A stretch of 64,000 nucleotides of DNA from Streptomyces noursei ATCC 11455 (lineage in GTDB: Bacteria; Actinomycetota; Actinomycetes; Streptomycetales; Streptomycetaceae): NCBI RefSeq assembly GCF_001704275.1, contig NZ_CP011533.1, positions 3,534,001 to 3,598,000 of the forward strand, written 5' to 3'. The notes beneath the pieces were generated by a model. The model ran no database searches, was not told the origin of the DNA, and saw only the letters and a list, made by a program, of their open reading frames with translations. Positions 27,122-35,049 of the stretch are shown in pieces; within the stretch, counting starts at the first letter, position 1; each line of letters begins with the position of its first letter. The translations under genes were made by a program, and so were the position numbers.

Positions 27122-28216
27122 CTACCGGCCTGCCGGGCTGCAGCTCGGCAGGCCGGCGAGGTCGTTCTTGCGGATCTTCTCCAGCGCCTGCACCGCGTCC
27201 CCTATGGTGCCGACCTTGACCAGCCGGAGACCGCTGGGGGTGTCCTTCGCGGCGGCCGCGCAGTTCTCCTTGGGCGTCAGGAAGAACTCCGCGCCCTTGT
27301 CCCGTGCGCCGATCGTCTTCATCGAAATGCCGCCGATCGGGCCGACCTTGCCCTGGTCGTCGATGGTGCCCGTGCCGGCGACGAACCTGCCGCCGGTCAG
27401 ATTGCCGCCGGGCGTGAGCTTGTCGACGATGCCGAGCGCGAACATCAGCCCGGCGCTGGGGCCGCCGACGTCGGCGAGCTTCACGTCGATGGTGAACGGG
27501 AAGGTGTGGTCCGCCTGGGCCTGGATGCCCACCACCGCCCGGCCGCTGTCCGCCGCCGTGGTGATCGCGACCTGCTTCTGCGGCCCCTCGGGCCGCTTGC
27601 CCTGCTTCTCCGCCGCGGCCGCGTCCTTGGCCGGGATGAGGGTGAAGACCACCTTCTCGCCCGGCTTGTGCCGGGTGACGAACTTGGCGACGTCGCCGGT
27701 CTGCTGGACCTCGTTGCCATCCACCGCCTTGATCACGTCGCCGGCGTGCAGCACCCCGTCGGCCGGCTTGCCCTTGACCACCGCCCCCACCACGGTCTGG
27801 GTGGCGACCGGGATGTGCAGCTGCTTGAGCGCGGCGACCTTGGCGCTCTCCTGGGACTGCGTGAACTCCTCGGCGTTCTGCTGGTCGGCCTGCGCGGCCG
27901 TCTGCCCCTCGGGGTAGAGCGTCTTGTGCGGCACCACCGCACTGCTCGGGTCCAGCCAGCCGTAGACCGCCTCGAAGAGGTTCATGTTGTAGTCCGGGCC
28001 GGTGACCCGCACCGTGGTCATGTTGAGGTTGCCGGAAGTCGGATACGTCTTGCGGCCGGAGATCTGCAGCACCGGCTCGCCGTTGTGGTCTCCGAGGGTG
28101 TTGACCGTCGGTCCCGGCGACATCTCGGAATACGGGACGGGAATCAGCACCCCGGCGCAGAGCAGCGCGATCAGCATCAGGGTCGAGGCGAGCAGCGTCG
28201 AGGTGCGGCGTGGCAT
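27122..28216 (-). CDS. Membrane-anchored PDZ/Lon-type serine protease (YlbL-like)
   Basis: 364 residues: one N-terminal membrane anchor (STLLASTLMLIALLCAGVLI), a PDZ domain (about 140-205, VVGAVVKGKPADGVLHAGDVI and VDGNEVQQTGD), and a C-terminal S16 (Lon) protease domain. The catalytic Ser is in DVGGPSAGLMFALG and the Lys in IGGISMKTIGA, so the Ser-Lys dyad is intact. It acts outside the membrane; in Bacillus a relative degrades a cell-division inhibitor. The last residues and stop lie in a small GC hairpin. It converges with the PPA1309-type gene. Confidence 0.92.
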   Translation of the reverse strand: MPRRTSTLLASTLMLIALLCAGVLIPVPYSEMSPGPTVNTLGDHNGEPVLQISGRKTYPTSGNLNMTTVRVTGPDYNMNLFEAVYGWLDPSSAVVPHKTLYPEGQTAAQADQQNAEEFTQSQESAKVAALKQLHIPVATQTVVGAVVKGKPADGVLHAGDVIKAVDGNEVQQTGDVAKFVTRHKPGEKVVFTLIPAKDAAAAEKQGKRPEGPQKQVAITTAADSGRAVVGIQAQADHTFPFTIDVKLADVGGPSAGLMFALGIVDKLTPGGNLTGGRFVAGTGTIDDQGKVGPIGGISMKTIGARDKGAEFFLTPKENCAAAAKDTPSGLRLVKVGTIGDAVQALEKIRKNDLAGLPSCSPAGR

Positions 28217-28311
28217 GGAACGACAGTACGGGACGGGTATGACAACCGGCCCGCGGGGCCGTCCGTACGGGGACGGGCGGACGACCGGGCCGCACCGGGC
28301 GCCGGCGGCGG

Positions 28312-28515
28312 TCAGACCGGGTCCGAGGCGCCCTCGGCGATGGCGGCGGCGGGGACGGGAGCGGTGTGTTCCTTCTCCATCGCGGCGCGGAATCGGGCGT
28401 AGCCGGCCAGTTCGGCGACGTCCCCGGTCCGGCGGTTGCGCATGGCCCAGCTGCTCCAGAGCGCAGCGACCAGACCGGCCAGCACCGGAATCAGCAGCCA
28501 GAGGAGCGCTCCCAT
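28312..28515 (-). CDS. Small single-pass membrane protein
   Basis: 67 residues: one N-terminal membrane segment (ALLWLLIPVLAGLVAALWSSW), then a basic and helical tail with RRTGDVAELAGYARFRAAME. The ATG at 28515 has GGGAGG five bases upstream, much better than the ATG at 28536. Function unknown. Same strand as moaE, which lies 283 bases upstream beyond the 53-bp repeats. Confidence 0.75.
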   Translation of the reverse strand: MGALLWLLIPVLAGLVAALWSSWAMRNRRTGDVAELAGYARFRAAMEKEHTAPVPAAAIAEGASDPV

Positions 28516-28664
28516 GGCGACCTCCCTACACCTCACGCGCCCACGATCGACGAATAAACAGATTAACCATCTGCCACGTCAACGCTGGTGCCGGGGAGCG
28601 GGTTACGCAACCGGAACTGGGGGTACCGGTTCGGCCGCAGGCCAAGAGCCGGAAGCACTACGCG

Positions 28665-28824
28665 CCCGACCTCCACCCCCAGAAGAAGGCGCTACGCGCC
28701 CACCCGCCCTCCCGTCACCCGACCTCCACCCCCAGAAGAGGGCGCTACGCGCCCACCCACTCTTCTGTCACCCGACCTCCACCCCCAGGAGAAGGGCACT
28801 ACGCGCCCACCCACTCTTCTGTCC
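28665..28824. repeat. 53-bp tandem repeat copying the 3' end of moaE
   Basis: Three units start at 28665, 28718 and 28771 (53-bp period; the last unit has one extra base). The unit joins the last codons of moaE (EEWVGA and its TAG stop) to 25 bases of downstream sequence beginning CTTCTTCTGGGGG on the minus strand. The two downstream units are therefore extra copies of the moaE tail, each with its stop preserved. A further partial copy stands at about 28655-28667. The units differ at several bases. No gene lies in the 28516-28798 space. Confidence 0.85.
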
Positions 28825-29278
28825 CGTCCGAGAAGGTCTGGTGCTTCCAGATGGGGACCTCGTGCTTGAGGTCGTCGATCAGCTTGCGGCAGGCCGCGAA
28901 CGCCTCGGCACGGTGGGGGCAGGCCACCGCGACGACCACGGCCAGATCGCCGATGGCCAGATCGCCCACCCGGTGGACGGCGGCCAGCGCACGGACCGGA
29001 TAGTCGGCGACGACCTTCTCGGCGACCCGGCGCAGCTCCGCCGCGGCGGACGGATGGGCGGAGTAGCCCAGGCCGTCCACGTCCGTGCCGCCGTCGTGCG
29101 AGCGGACAGTGCCGACGAAGAGGGCCGTGCCGCCCGCCGCCTCGTCACCGACGGCCGCGAAGACCTCGTCCACGGACAGCGCGGTGTCGCGGATCTCCAG
29201 GAGCCGGATGGGATCCTCGGCGCCCTGCTCACCAGGGTGGTCGCGGCCGGTGGACGGGCGGGAGTGCGTGCCAGACAT
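28799..29278 (-). CDS. moaE: Molybdopterin synthase catalytic subunit
   Basis: Adds sulfur from MoaD thiocarboxylate to precursor Z in molybdenum-cofactor synthesis. 159 residues. The family pattern is GGTALFVGTVRSHDGG, then YSAHPSAAAELRRVA, AVHRVGDLAIGDLAVVVAVACPHRAEAF, and the catalytic Lys region KHEVPIWKHQTFSDG. The normal VPIWK sequence is complete. The last six codons and stop are part of a 53-bp tandem repeat. No moaD lies beside it, but MoeZ, which can activate MoaD-like proteins, is encoded at 55641-56819. Confidence 0.94.
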   Translation of the reverse strand: MSGTHSRPSTGRDHPGEQGAEDPIRLLEIRDTALSVDEVFAAVGDEAAGGTALFVGTVRSHDGGTDVDGLGYSAHPSAAAELRRVAEKVVADYPVRALAAVHRVGDLAIGDLAVVVAVACPHRAEAFAACRKLIDDLKHEVPIWKHQTFSDGTEEWVGA

Positions 29279-29421
29279 GGTCCCATCGTGCCGCACCGGG
29301 CATGCCTCGGGGAATGGCCGTTTCCACCGGGCGTCCGGGGCCCCGTATGGAGGCTCGTACAGTCGGCGGCCCGCGCTGCGCCCGGTTACGGGACGGACCG
29401 TGGTCGGTGGCCCCGTTGGCG

Positions 29422-30570
29422 TCAGATGCGGCGACGGGCCTTGCGGGCGCGGCGGACCAGGGCGGCGGTGCCCAGCAGGGCGACGGTGGCTCCGGCGGCG
29501 CCTGCGGCGGTGGCGTCCTTGCGGCCCAGCCGTCGGCCGGCGACCGTGTGCCGACCCGCGACCTCCTCCAGCAACTCGGCGAGGACCTCCTCGTTGGTCC
29601 ACCGGGGCCGCCAGCCCACGTCGTGCAGCCGGCTGCCGCTGACCACCCAGGGGTGCATGGTGTACGCGAGGTCCCCGGCGGGCGACGGCGTCAGGCCGAT
29701 CCGGTGCAGGCGGGCGGCGGCGCCCAGCGCCACCGAGGACGGCAGCTCCATGCGTCTGATGCCGGAGAGCTCCTCGACCTCCTCCTGCTCCAGCCAGCCG
29801 TCGCAGCCCACCGCCAGCTCACCCTCGACCTTCTCCAGGGCGGCGCACTCCAGGGCGCTGACCAGGTCCTCCACGTGGCAGAACTGCCAGGCCGGGCGGG
29901 ATCCGGCGACGACCAGGAGGCGCGGCGACTCGAAGTAGCGGGTCAGCGCGGTGTCGGTGCCGCCCACCAGGACGGCGGGGCGCAGCACGGTGACGTTCAG
30001 GCCCGGGTGGGCGCGCGGGGCGCGGCGCGCCAGGTGCTCGATCTCCAGGAGGTCGCCGACCCCGGTGGCGTCCGCGGTGGCGCGCAGCTCGGCGTCCTCG
30101 GCGAGCGGGACGTCGTTGTCGGGCAGCGCCCCGTAGACCATGGCGGAGGTGCACAGCACCACCCGGTGGACGCCGGCGGCCGCGGCGGCGGTCAGCACGG
30201 TCTGGGTGCCGCGCACGTTGTAGGCGGTGCGGGCCGCGGCGTCGGTCTCCAGGTCGAGGTCGAGGGCGAGATGGACGACGACGTCCGCCCCGCGCAGTTT
30301 GTCGGCGATGGCGGGGTCGCGGACGTCCAGGACGTGCCACTTCGCCTCGGCGATGTCGCCGGGGCGCTCGTCGATGGCCACCACCTCCCTGACCTCGTCG
30401 GACGCGACCAGGGCACGGGTGAGCAGCGCGCCGACCCCGGAGGCGGCTCCGGTGACGGCGACGACGGGGCGGCGCAGCGGCCGGTCGGCGCCGACCGGGG
30501 TGCGGTCTGCCTGATCGGCTGTGGCGGCAGCGTTTCGCGCTGCGCGAACGGTCGGATCTGGGGAACTCAC
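29422..30570 (-). CDS. NAD-dependent epimerase/dehydratase (extended SDR)
   Basis: 382 residues. The Rossmann motif is VAVTGAASGVGALLTRAL. VLDVRDPAIADKLRGADVVVH and NVRGTQTVLTAAAAAGVHRVV follow, and the active site is CTSAMVYGALPD with Ser and Tyr. The canonical YxxxK Lys is not obvious (VYGALPDND), so catalysis is uncertain. The last ~25 residues form a hydrophobic, then Arg-rich tail (GATVALLGTAALVRRARKARRR), suggesting membrane attachment. The GTG at 30570 was chosen because GGAGA stands seven bases before it. It is divergent from the zinc-dependent hydrolase gene. Substrate unknown. Confidence 0.85.
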   Translation of the reverse strand: MSSPDPTVRAARNAAATADQADRTPVGADRPLRRPVVAVTGAASGVGALLTRALVASDEVREVVAIDERPGDIAEAKWHVLDVRDPAIADKLRGADVVVHLALDLDLETDAAARTAYNVRGTQTVLTAAAAAGVHRVVLCTSAMVYGALPDNDVPLAEDAELRATADATGVGDLLEIEHLARRAPRAHPGLNVTVLRPAVLVGGTDTALTRYFESPRLLVVAGSRPAWQFCHVEDLVSALECAALEKVEGELAVGCDGWLEQEEVEELSGIRRMELPSSVALGAAARLHRIGLTPSPAGDLAYTMHPWVVSGSRLHDVGWRPRWTNEEVLAELLEEVAGRHTVAGRRLGRKDATAAGAAGATVALLGTAALVRRARKARRRI

Positions 30571-30760
30571 CGGGCGTCTCCAGCGGTTGTCTTCAGTACG
30601 GGCGCGACGAACGCGTCCGCACCAGGTGACATCCATCCTGCCGCAGCCACCGGGACAGCGAAGCACCGAGCCCCGAGGCGGGGCGAGTGTCTACGCTGGA
30701 GGTGATGTCGGGCAGCCGCCGTCGGCGTAGGGCCGGCGGCCCTACGAGCCGAGGAAACCC

Positions 30761-32251
30761 GTGAGTGACACCCCATTTGGATTCGGCCTTCCGCCGGAGG
30801 AGCCGGAGGACGGCGACAACGGCAAGAAGAAGGACGGCCAGGGAGGTAGCCAGGGCCCCGCGAACCCCTTCGGGTTCGGCGGCGGGAGCGGCGCTGCGGA
30901 CAATCCGTTCGCGGCGCTCTTCGGCGGCATGGGGGGACCCGGCGGCCAGATGAACCCTGGCGACCTCGGCGCCGCCTTCCAGCGGCTCGGCCAGATGCTC
31001 TCCTACGAGGGCGGCCCGGTGAACTGGGAGATGGCCAAGGACATCGCGCGGCAGACCGTCGCGCAGGGCGCCGAGGACGGCAGCAAGGACGCCAGCGTCT
31101 CCGCCGGTGAGCGGACCGCGGTCCAGGAGGCCGTACGCCTGGCCGACCTGTGGCTGGACGGTGTGACGTCGCTCCCGTCGGGCGCCGGCTCGGTGGTGGC
31201 CTGGAGCCGCGCCGAGTGGGTCGAGGAGACCCTGCCGGTGTGGCGCGATCTGGTCGATCCGCTCGCCGAGCGGGTCGGGTCGGCGATGGGCGAGGTGATG
31301 CCCGAGGAGATGCAGGCCATGGCCGGCCCGCTGCTCGGGATGATGCGCTCCATGGGCGGCGCGATGTTCGGCACCCAGATCGGGCAGGCGCTGGGCGTGC
31401 TGGCCTCCGAGGTCGTCGGTTCGACGGACATCGGGCTGCCGCTGGGCCCGGCCGGCAAGGCCGCGCTGCTGCCGGCGAACGTCCAGGCGTTCGGCGCCGG
31501 ACTGGGCGTCCCGGAGGAGGAGGTGCGGCTCTACCTGGCCCTGCGCGAGGCCGCCCACCAGCGGCTCTTCGCCCATGTGCCGTGGCTGCGCTCGCATCTG
31601 TTCGGTGCCGTCGAGGGCTACGCCCGCGGCATCAAGGTCGACACGACCAAGCTGGAGGACATGGTCGGCCAGATCGACCCGCAGCACCCCGAGGAGCTGC
31701 AGAACGCCCTCCAGGGCGGCATGTTCCAGCCCGAGGACACCCCGGAGCAGAAGGCCGCGCTGGCCCGTCTGGAGACCGCGCTGGCACTCGTCGAGGGCTG
31801 GGTGGACGCGGTGGTGCACGCCGCCGCCAAGCCGCACCTGCCGTCCGCTGACAAGCTCCGGGAGACCCTGCGGCGGCGCCGGGCCACCGGCGGCCCGGCC
31901 GAGCAGACGTTCTCCACGCTGATCGGCCTCCAGCTGCGTCCGCGGCGCCTGCGGGACGCCTCGCGGCTGTGGGCCTCCCTGACGGACGCGCGGGGCCTGG
32001 AAGGCCGCGACGGCCTGTGGGAGCACCCGGACATGCTGCCGACGGCGGCCGATCTGGACGACCCGGACGGCTTCGTGCACCGCGAGCACCTGGACTTCTC
32101 CGAGCTCGACAAGATGCTGGGCGAGGCGGCGAGCGGCGGCGGACCGGACCTGACCAAGCGACCCGGGGACGTCGAGGGGACCGGGGACGGCCCGGCCGAC
32201 GGCGGCCCGCGCGGCCCCGAGGACGAGGGCAAGGGTGACGGCGCCAAGTGA
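30761..32251 (+). CDS. Zinc-dependent metalloprotease-like protein (DUF2342 family)
   Basis: 496 residues. The actinobacterial DUF2342/coenzyme-F420-associated hydrolase family is recognised by AVEEALRLADLWLD-like VQEAVRLADLWLDGVT, MGGAMFGTQIGQALGVLA, LALREAAHQRLFAHVPWL and GWVDAVVHAAA. The REAAHQRLF stretch stands where an HExxH-like zinc motif is expected, as REAAH.RLF in the family. A Gly/Asn-rich, charged N-terminal tail (~55 residues) and acidic C-terminus are probably disordered. The GTG at 30761 has GAGGA upstream. Its TGA overlaps the GTG of the following NUDIX gene, so both are coupled. Function not established. Confidence 0.86.
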   Translation: MSDTPFGFGLPPEEPEDGDNGKKKDGQGGSQGPANPFGFGGGSGAADNPFAALFGGMGGPGGQMNPGDLGAAFQRLGQMLSYEGGPVNWEMAKDIARQTVAQGAEDGSKDASVSAGERTAVQEAVRLADLWLDGVTSLPSGAGSVVAWSRAEWVEETLPVWRDLVDPLAERVGSAMGEVMPEEMQAMAGPLLGMMRSMGGAMFGTQIGQALGVLASEVVGSTDIGLPLGPAGKAALLPANVQAFGAGLGVPEEEVRLYLALREAAHQRLFAHVPWLRSHLFGAVEGYARGIKVDTTKLEDMVGQIDPQHPEELQNALQGGMFQPEDTPEQKAALARLETALALVEGWVDAVVHAAAKPHLPSADKLRETLRRRRATGGPAEQTFSTLIGLQLRPRRLRDASRLWASLTDARGLEGRDGLWEHPDMLPTAADLDDPDGFVHREHLDFSELDKMLGEAASGGGPDLTKRPGDVEGTGDGPADGGPRGPEDEGKGDGAK

Positions 32252-32790
32252 GCCTGCGTGAGGACGCGGCGCGGGTGCTCAAGGAGTGGCCCGCGCCGTC
32301 GGCCGACCAGGAGCGGCTGCGGCTGGCCTATCTGGACCATCTCGCGGCCCATCAGGACGGCATGTGGAAGCCGTGCGAGGACGGGCACATCACGGCCAGC
32401 GCGCTGGTGGTGGACCCGGCCGGCGGCCGGGTGCTGCTCACTTTGCACCGCAAGTTGAAGATGTGGCTCCAGATGGGCGGCCACTGCGAGCCGGAGGACG
32501 CCTCACTGGCCGACGCGGCGCTGCGCGAGGCGCGTGAGGAGTCCGGGATCGCGCACGGGCTGACGCTGCTGGGCGGCACGCCGGTGCGGCTGGACCGGCA
32601 TCAGACGCCCTGCGCGGAGCACCTGGACGTCCAGTACGCCGCGCTGGCGCCGGCGGGCGCGGTGGCGGCGATCAGCGACGAGTCGCTGGACCTGCGATGG
32701 TTCCGCTACGACGAGGTGCCCTCGGTCGCCGACGACTCGGTGGTGCGCCTGGTGGCGGACACCCGCGCGCTGCTGTCCGCGAGCTCCTGA
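32248..32790 (+). CDS. NUDIX hydrolase
   Basis: 180 residues. The Nudix box reads GGHCEPEDASLADAALREAREESG, with the REAREESG core intact and the GX5E start slightly extended. The N-terminal part has ITASALVVDPAGGRVLLTLH as usual. It should hydrolyse a nucleoside diphosphate linked to another moiety; the substrate is unknown. The GTG start (32248) overlaps the TGA of the upstream metalloprotease-like gene, which points to coupled translation. Confidence 0.9.
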   Translation: MSLREDAARVLKEWPAPSADQERLRLAYLDHLAAHQDGMWKPCEDGHITASALVVDPAGGRVLLTLHRKLKMWLQMGGHCEPEDASLADAALREAREESGIAHGLTLLGGTPVRLDRHQTPCAEHLDVQYAALAPAGAVAAISDESLDLRWFRYDEVPSVADDSVVRLVADTRALLSASS

Positions 32791-32857
32791 CGAACCATCA
32801 CCTCCGGCGTCCGCCCTCCTCGGGGCGGACGCCGGAGGCATGTCCGGACCGGGTCGC

Positions 32858-34147
32858 TCAGCGCCCCCGGTGCGGGTCGCCCTGGGGATCGCCCGGGGCT
32901 CCCGGATATTCGGGGTGCGGCCAGGGCCCCGTGCCGCCGTCCTCCGGGGTCGGCGCGCCCTGCCCCGGATACGGGGCGTACGGGGCTCCCGGGGGCTGCT
33001 GGCCGGGCTGACCGTACGCACCCGGCGGCGGAAGCGGCACGGGCTGCCCCTGGGGCGCGCCGTATCCGCCGGGCGGCGGGGGCTGGTGACCGTACGGGGG
33101 CGGCGGGGGCTGCTGGCCCTGCGGAGGCAGCGGCGGCGGCTGCTGACCGTACGGAGGCGGCGGTGGCTGCTGTCCATAGGGGGGCAGCGGCGGGGGCTGC
33201 TGACCGTTCGGGAAGCCGCCGGGGGCCTGGCCGTACAGGGGCGGCGGAGGCGGAGGCGGAGGCGGAGGCTGGGTGCCGCGCACGCCCGGGGGCGGGGGCG
33301 GCGGCGGGGGCGGCCCCTGTACGCCCGGGTGCGGCGCCGGACCACCGGGCGGGACCATCGGCGCGATGACCGTCGGCGCACTGTGGATCTGCGCGGCGGC
33401 CGGCTGCGGCAGCGGTGGCGGAGTCTGCTGGGGCGGAGTCTGCTGGGGGTGCTGCGGCATCGGGGCGCGCGGGTCCGGGACGGACACCACGGGCGGCGCC
33501 GGGACGGACGCGGGCGGCACCGCGGACGGGACGGGGCCCGGGACCGGCGGCGGCAGCAGGAAGTCGGGCCCGTCCTGCGCGGCGGGCGGCGCCGGCGCCG
33601 CACCGGCCGCGTCGTCCTCCTCCAGGACCTCGCCGCCGAAGTTCGTCAGCAGCGCCTCCAGTCCACCGTCGAAGCCCTGGCCGACCGCGGCGAACCGCCA
33701 GGCGTCCTTGACGTAGAGGTCGCCGAGCATCACGGCGCGCTCGGTGCTGAACTCGCCGCCGGTGAAGGGGTACCGGGCCACCTCTTCGCCGCCGGCAACG
33801 AGACGGAGGCAACCGGGGCCGATCTGCGCCATCTGCCCCGCCCCGTCGAGGGCGGCGGTGAAGGTCAGCTTCCGGATGTGCGGCGGGATGCGGTCGAGGG
33901 CGACCTGGAAGGAGTCGGTGTCGCCGTCCTGCGGGCCGAGTTGCCGGATCGCCCCCTCGGGCGTCGTGGGCTGGTTGTAGAAGACGAAGTAGCGGTCGTC
34001 GGAGAGCCGTTCGTCGGCGTCCAGTCCGAAGCAGCTGATGTCGAAGGTCAGACCGGGGCCGGCGATCCGCACCCCGATATACAGGTCCCGTTCCGCCGTC
34101 AGATCGGCAAGCCTGGCCTTGTGGCCGCGTTGGAATTGCCTGGCCAT
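32858..34147 (-). CDS. TerD-domain protein with long proline-rich tail
   Basis: 429 residues. Residues 1-170 are a TerD (tellurium-resistance, calcium-binding) domain: DLYIGVRIAGPGLTFDIS, FGLDADERLSDDRYFVFYNQ, DSFQVALDRIPPHIRKL, FTAALDGAGQMAQIG and VMLGDLYVKDAWRFAAVGQG. The other 250 residues are Pro/Gln/Gly/Tyr-rich with repeats such as PPPYGQQPPPLPP, surely disordered. TerD proteins are common in Streptomyces and linked to stress and development; the role of the tail is unknown. The ATG at 34147 has GGGAGGGG eight bases upstream. No other ter genes are near. Confidence 0.92.
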   Translation of the reverse strand: MARQFQRGHKARLADLTAERDLYIGVRIAGPGLTFDISCFGLDADERLSDDRYFVFYNQPTTPEGAIRQLGPQDGDTDSFQVALDRIPPHIRKLTFTAALDGAGQMAQIGPGCLRLVAGGEEVARYPFTGGEFSTERAVMLGDLYVKDAWRFAAVGQGFDGGLEALLTNFGGEVLEEDDAAGAAPAPPAAQDGPDFLLPPPVPGPVPSAVPPASVPAPPVVSVPDPRAPMPQHPQQTPPQQTPPPLPQPAAAQIHSAPTVIAPMVPPGGPAPHPGVQGPPPPPPPPPGVRGTQPPPPPPPPPPLYGQAPGGFPNGQQPPPLPPYGQQPPPPPYGQQPPPLPPQGQQPPPPPYGHQPPPPGGYGAPQGQPVPLPPPGAYGQPGQQPPGAPYAPYPGQGAPTPEDGGTGPWPHPEYPGAPGDPQGDPHRGR

Positions 34148-34256
34148 GTGCAACGCCCCTCCCCCACTCTCGCGCTCAGTCCTTACCCGCGCCAGGCTAG
34201 CCCCTGGCGCGGGCGGCCAGCGGCGCCGGTGCGCGTCGGGGGACGGCCCGTCCCGG

Positions 34257-34868
34257 TCAGCGGCGGCGGGCGGCGGGCAGATGCGGCAGCCGGTCGGCGG
34301 CCACCACGCCTTCGAGGTAGCCGCGGGCCCGTTCCGTGCGCGGATAGGGCTCCAGCAGGCGCCAGAACTCCGGCCCGTGGCCGGGGACGAGAAGGTGCGC
34401 CAACTCGTGCAGCAGGACGTAGTCGATGACGTACTCCGGCATGCCCTGCAGGCGGTGCGACAGGCGGATGCTGCCCTCGGCCGGGGTGCACGACCCCCAG
34501 CGGGTGTTCTGGTTGGTGACCCAGCGGACCGTCGCCGGCCGGGCCCGCCCGTCGAGGTACTGCCCGGAGAGCCGCTCGGCCCGCTCGGTCAGTTCGTCGT
34601 CGCCCAGCATCCGCTTGCTCTCCTGGGCGGCGAGCTTGTCCAGCATGACCGCCACCCAGCGCTCCTCCTCGGCCTGCGACATCCGGGCCGGGATCAGGAC
34701 GATGGTGCGGTCGCCCTCGCGGTACGCGGAGACCGTGCGGCGGCGCCGTGTGCTGCGGCGCACCTCGACCGTGCGGGCCGGCGGGCTCGGCTCGACCCGG
34801 CGCGGGGGGTCGGCGGCGCGGCGCAGGGGCGTCTCCCCGGATCCGCGCGGGGAAGGGTCGGCGGGCAC
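34257..34868 (-). CDS. YgjP-like (WLM/M48-related) metallopeptidase
   Basis: 203 residues. The zinc motif is HELAHLLVPGHGPEFW (HExxH, with a downstream His and Glu), preceded by RWGSCTPAEGSIRLSHRL, both diagnostic of the YgjP/DUF45 family. The N-terminal 50 residues are basic (VEVRRSTRRRRTVSAYREGD). The start is uncertain: GTG 34868 gives VPADPSP, and GTG 34892 is in frame; neither has a good ribosome-binding site. The family's cellular role is not well established. It is divergent from the ThiF-like gene. Confidence 0.85.
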   Translation of the reverse strand: MPADPSPRGSGETPLRRAADPPRRVEPSPPARTVEVRRSTRRRRTVSAYREGDRTIVLIPARMSQAEEERWVAVMLDKLAAQESKRMLGDDELTERAERLSGQYLDGRARPATVRWVTNQNTRWGSCTPAEGSIRLSHRLQGMPEYVIDYVLLHELAHLLVPGHGPEFWRLLEPYPRTERARGYLEGVVAADRLPHLPAARRR

Positions 34869-34973
34869 GCGCCCGACGTTACCCGCTGGCACTGCGGGAA
34901 GTCCCGCCCCACGGACGGTTCGCCACCTGAACGCCCCGGCGCGCACGGCTCGTAGGAGTAATGCCCCGGCGCC

Positions 34974-34982
34974 TGTGGATAA
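34974..34982. other. Single DnaA-box match
   Basis: TGTGGATAA is a perfect match (reverse complement TTATCCACA) to the DnaA box consensus. It lies in the 181-base divergent space between the YgjP-like and ThiF-like genes, 68 bases before the latter. It is alone, so not an origin, and a chance match is possible. Confidence 0.3.
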
Positions 34983-35049
34983 CTTCCGTGCCGTTCGCGC
35001 GGCCGGCGCATGCTGGGGGTCGGACGAGAAGAGACGGGGGGCGGATGGC

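Noticed and set aside
28516..28798. CRISPR-like array
   Set aside because: The 53-bp units are directly adjacent with no spacers and are copies of the moaE end.
32858..33600. Several overlapping long frames on both strands opposite the TerD protein tail
   Set aside because: They are read through the repetitive proline codons of the TerD protein; repetition keeps all frames open.
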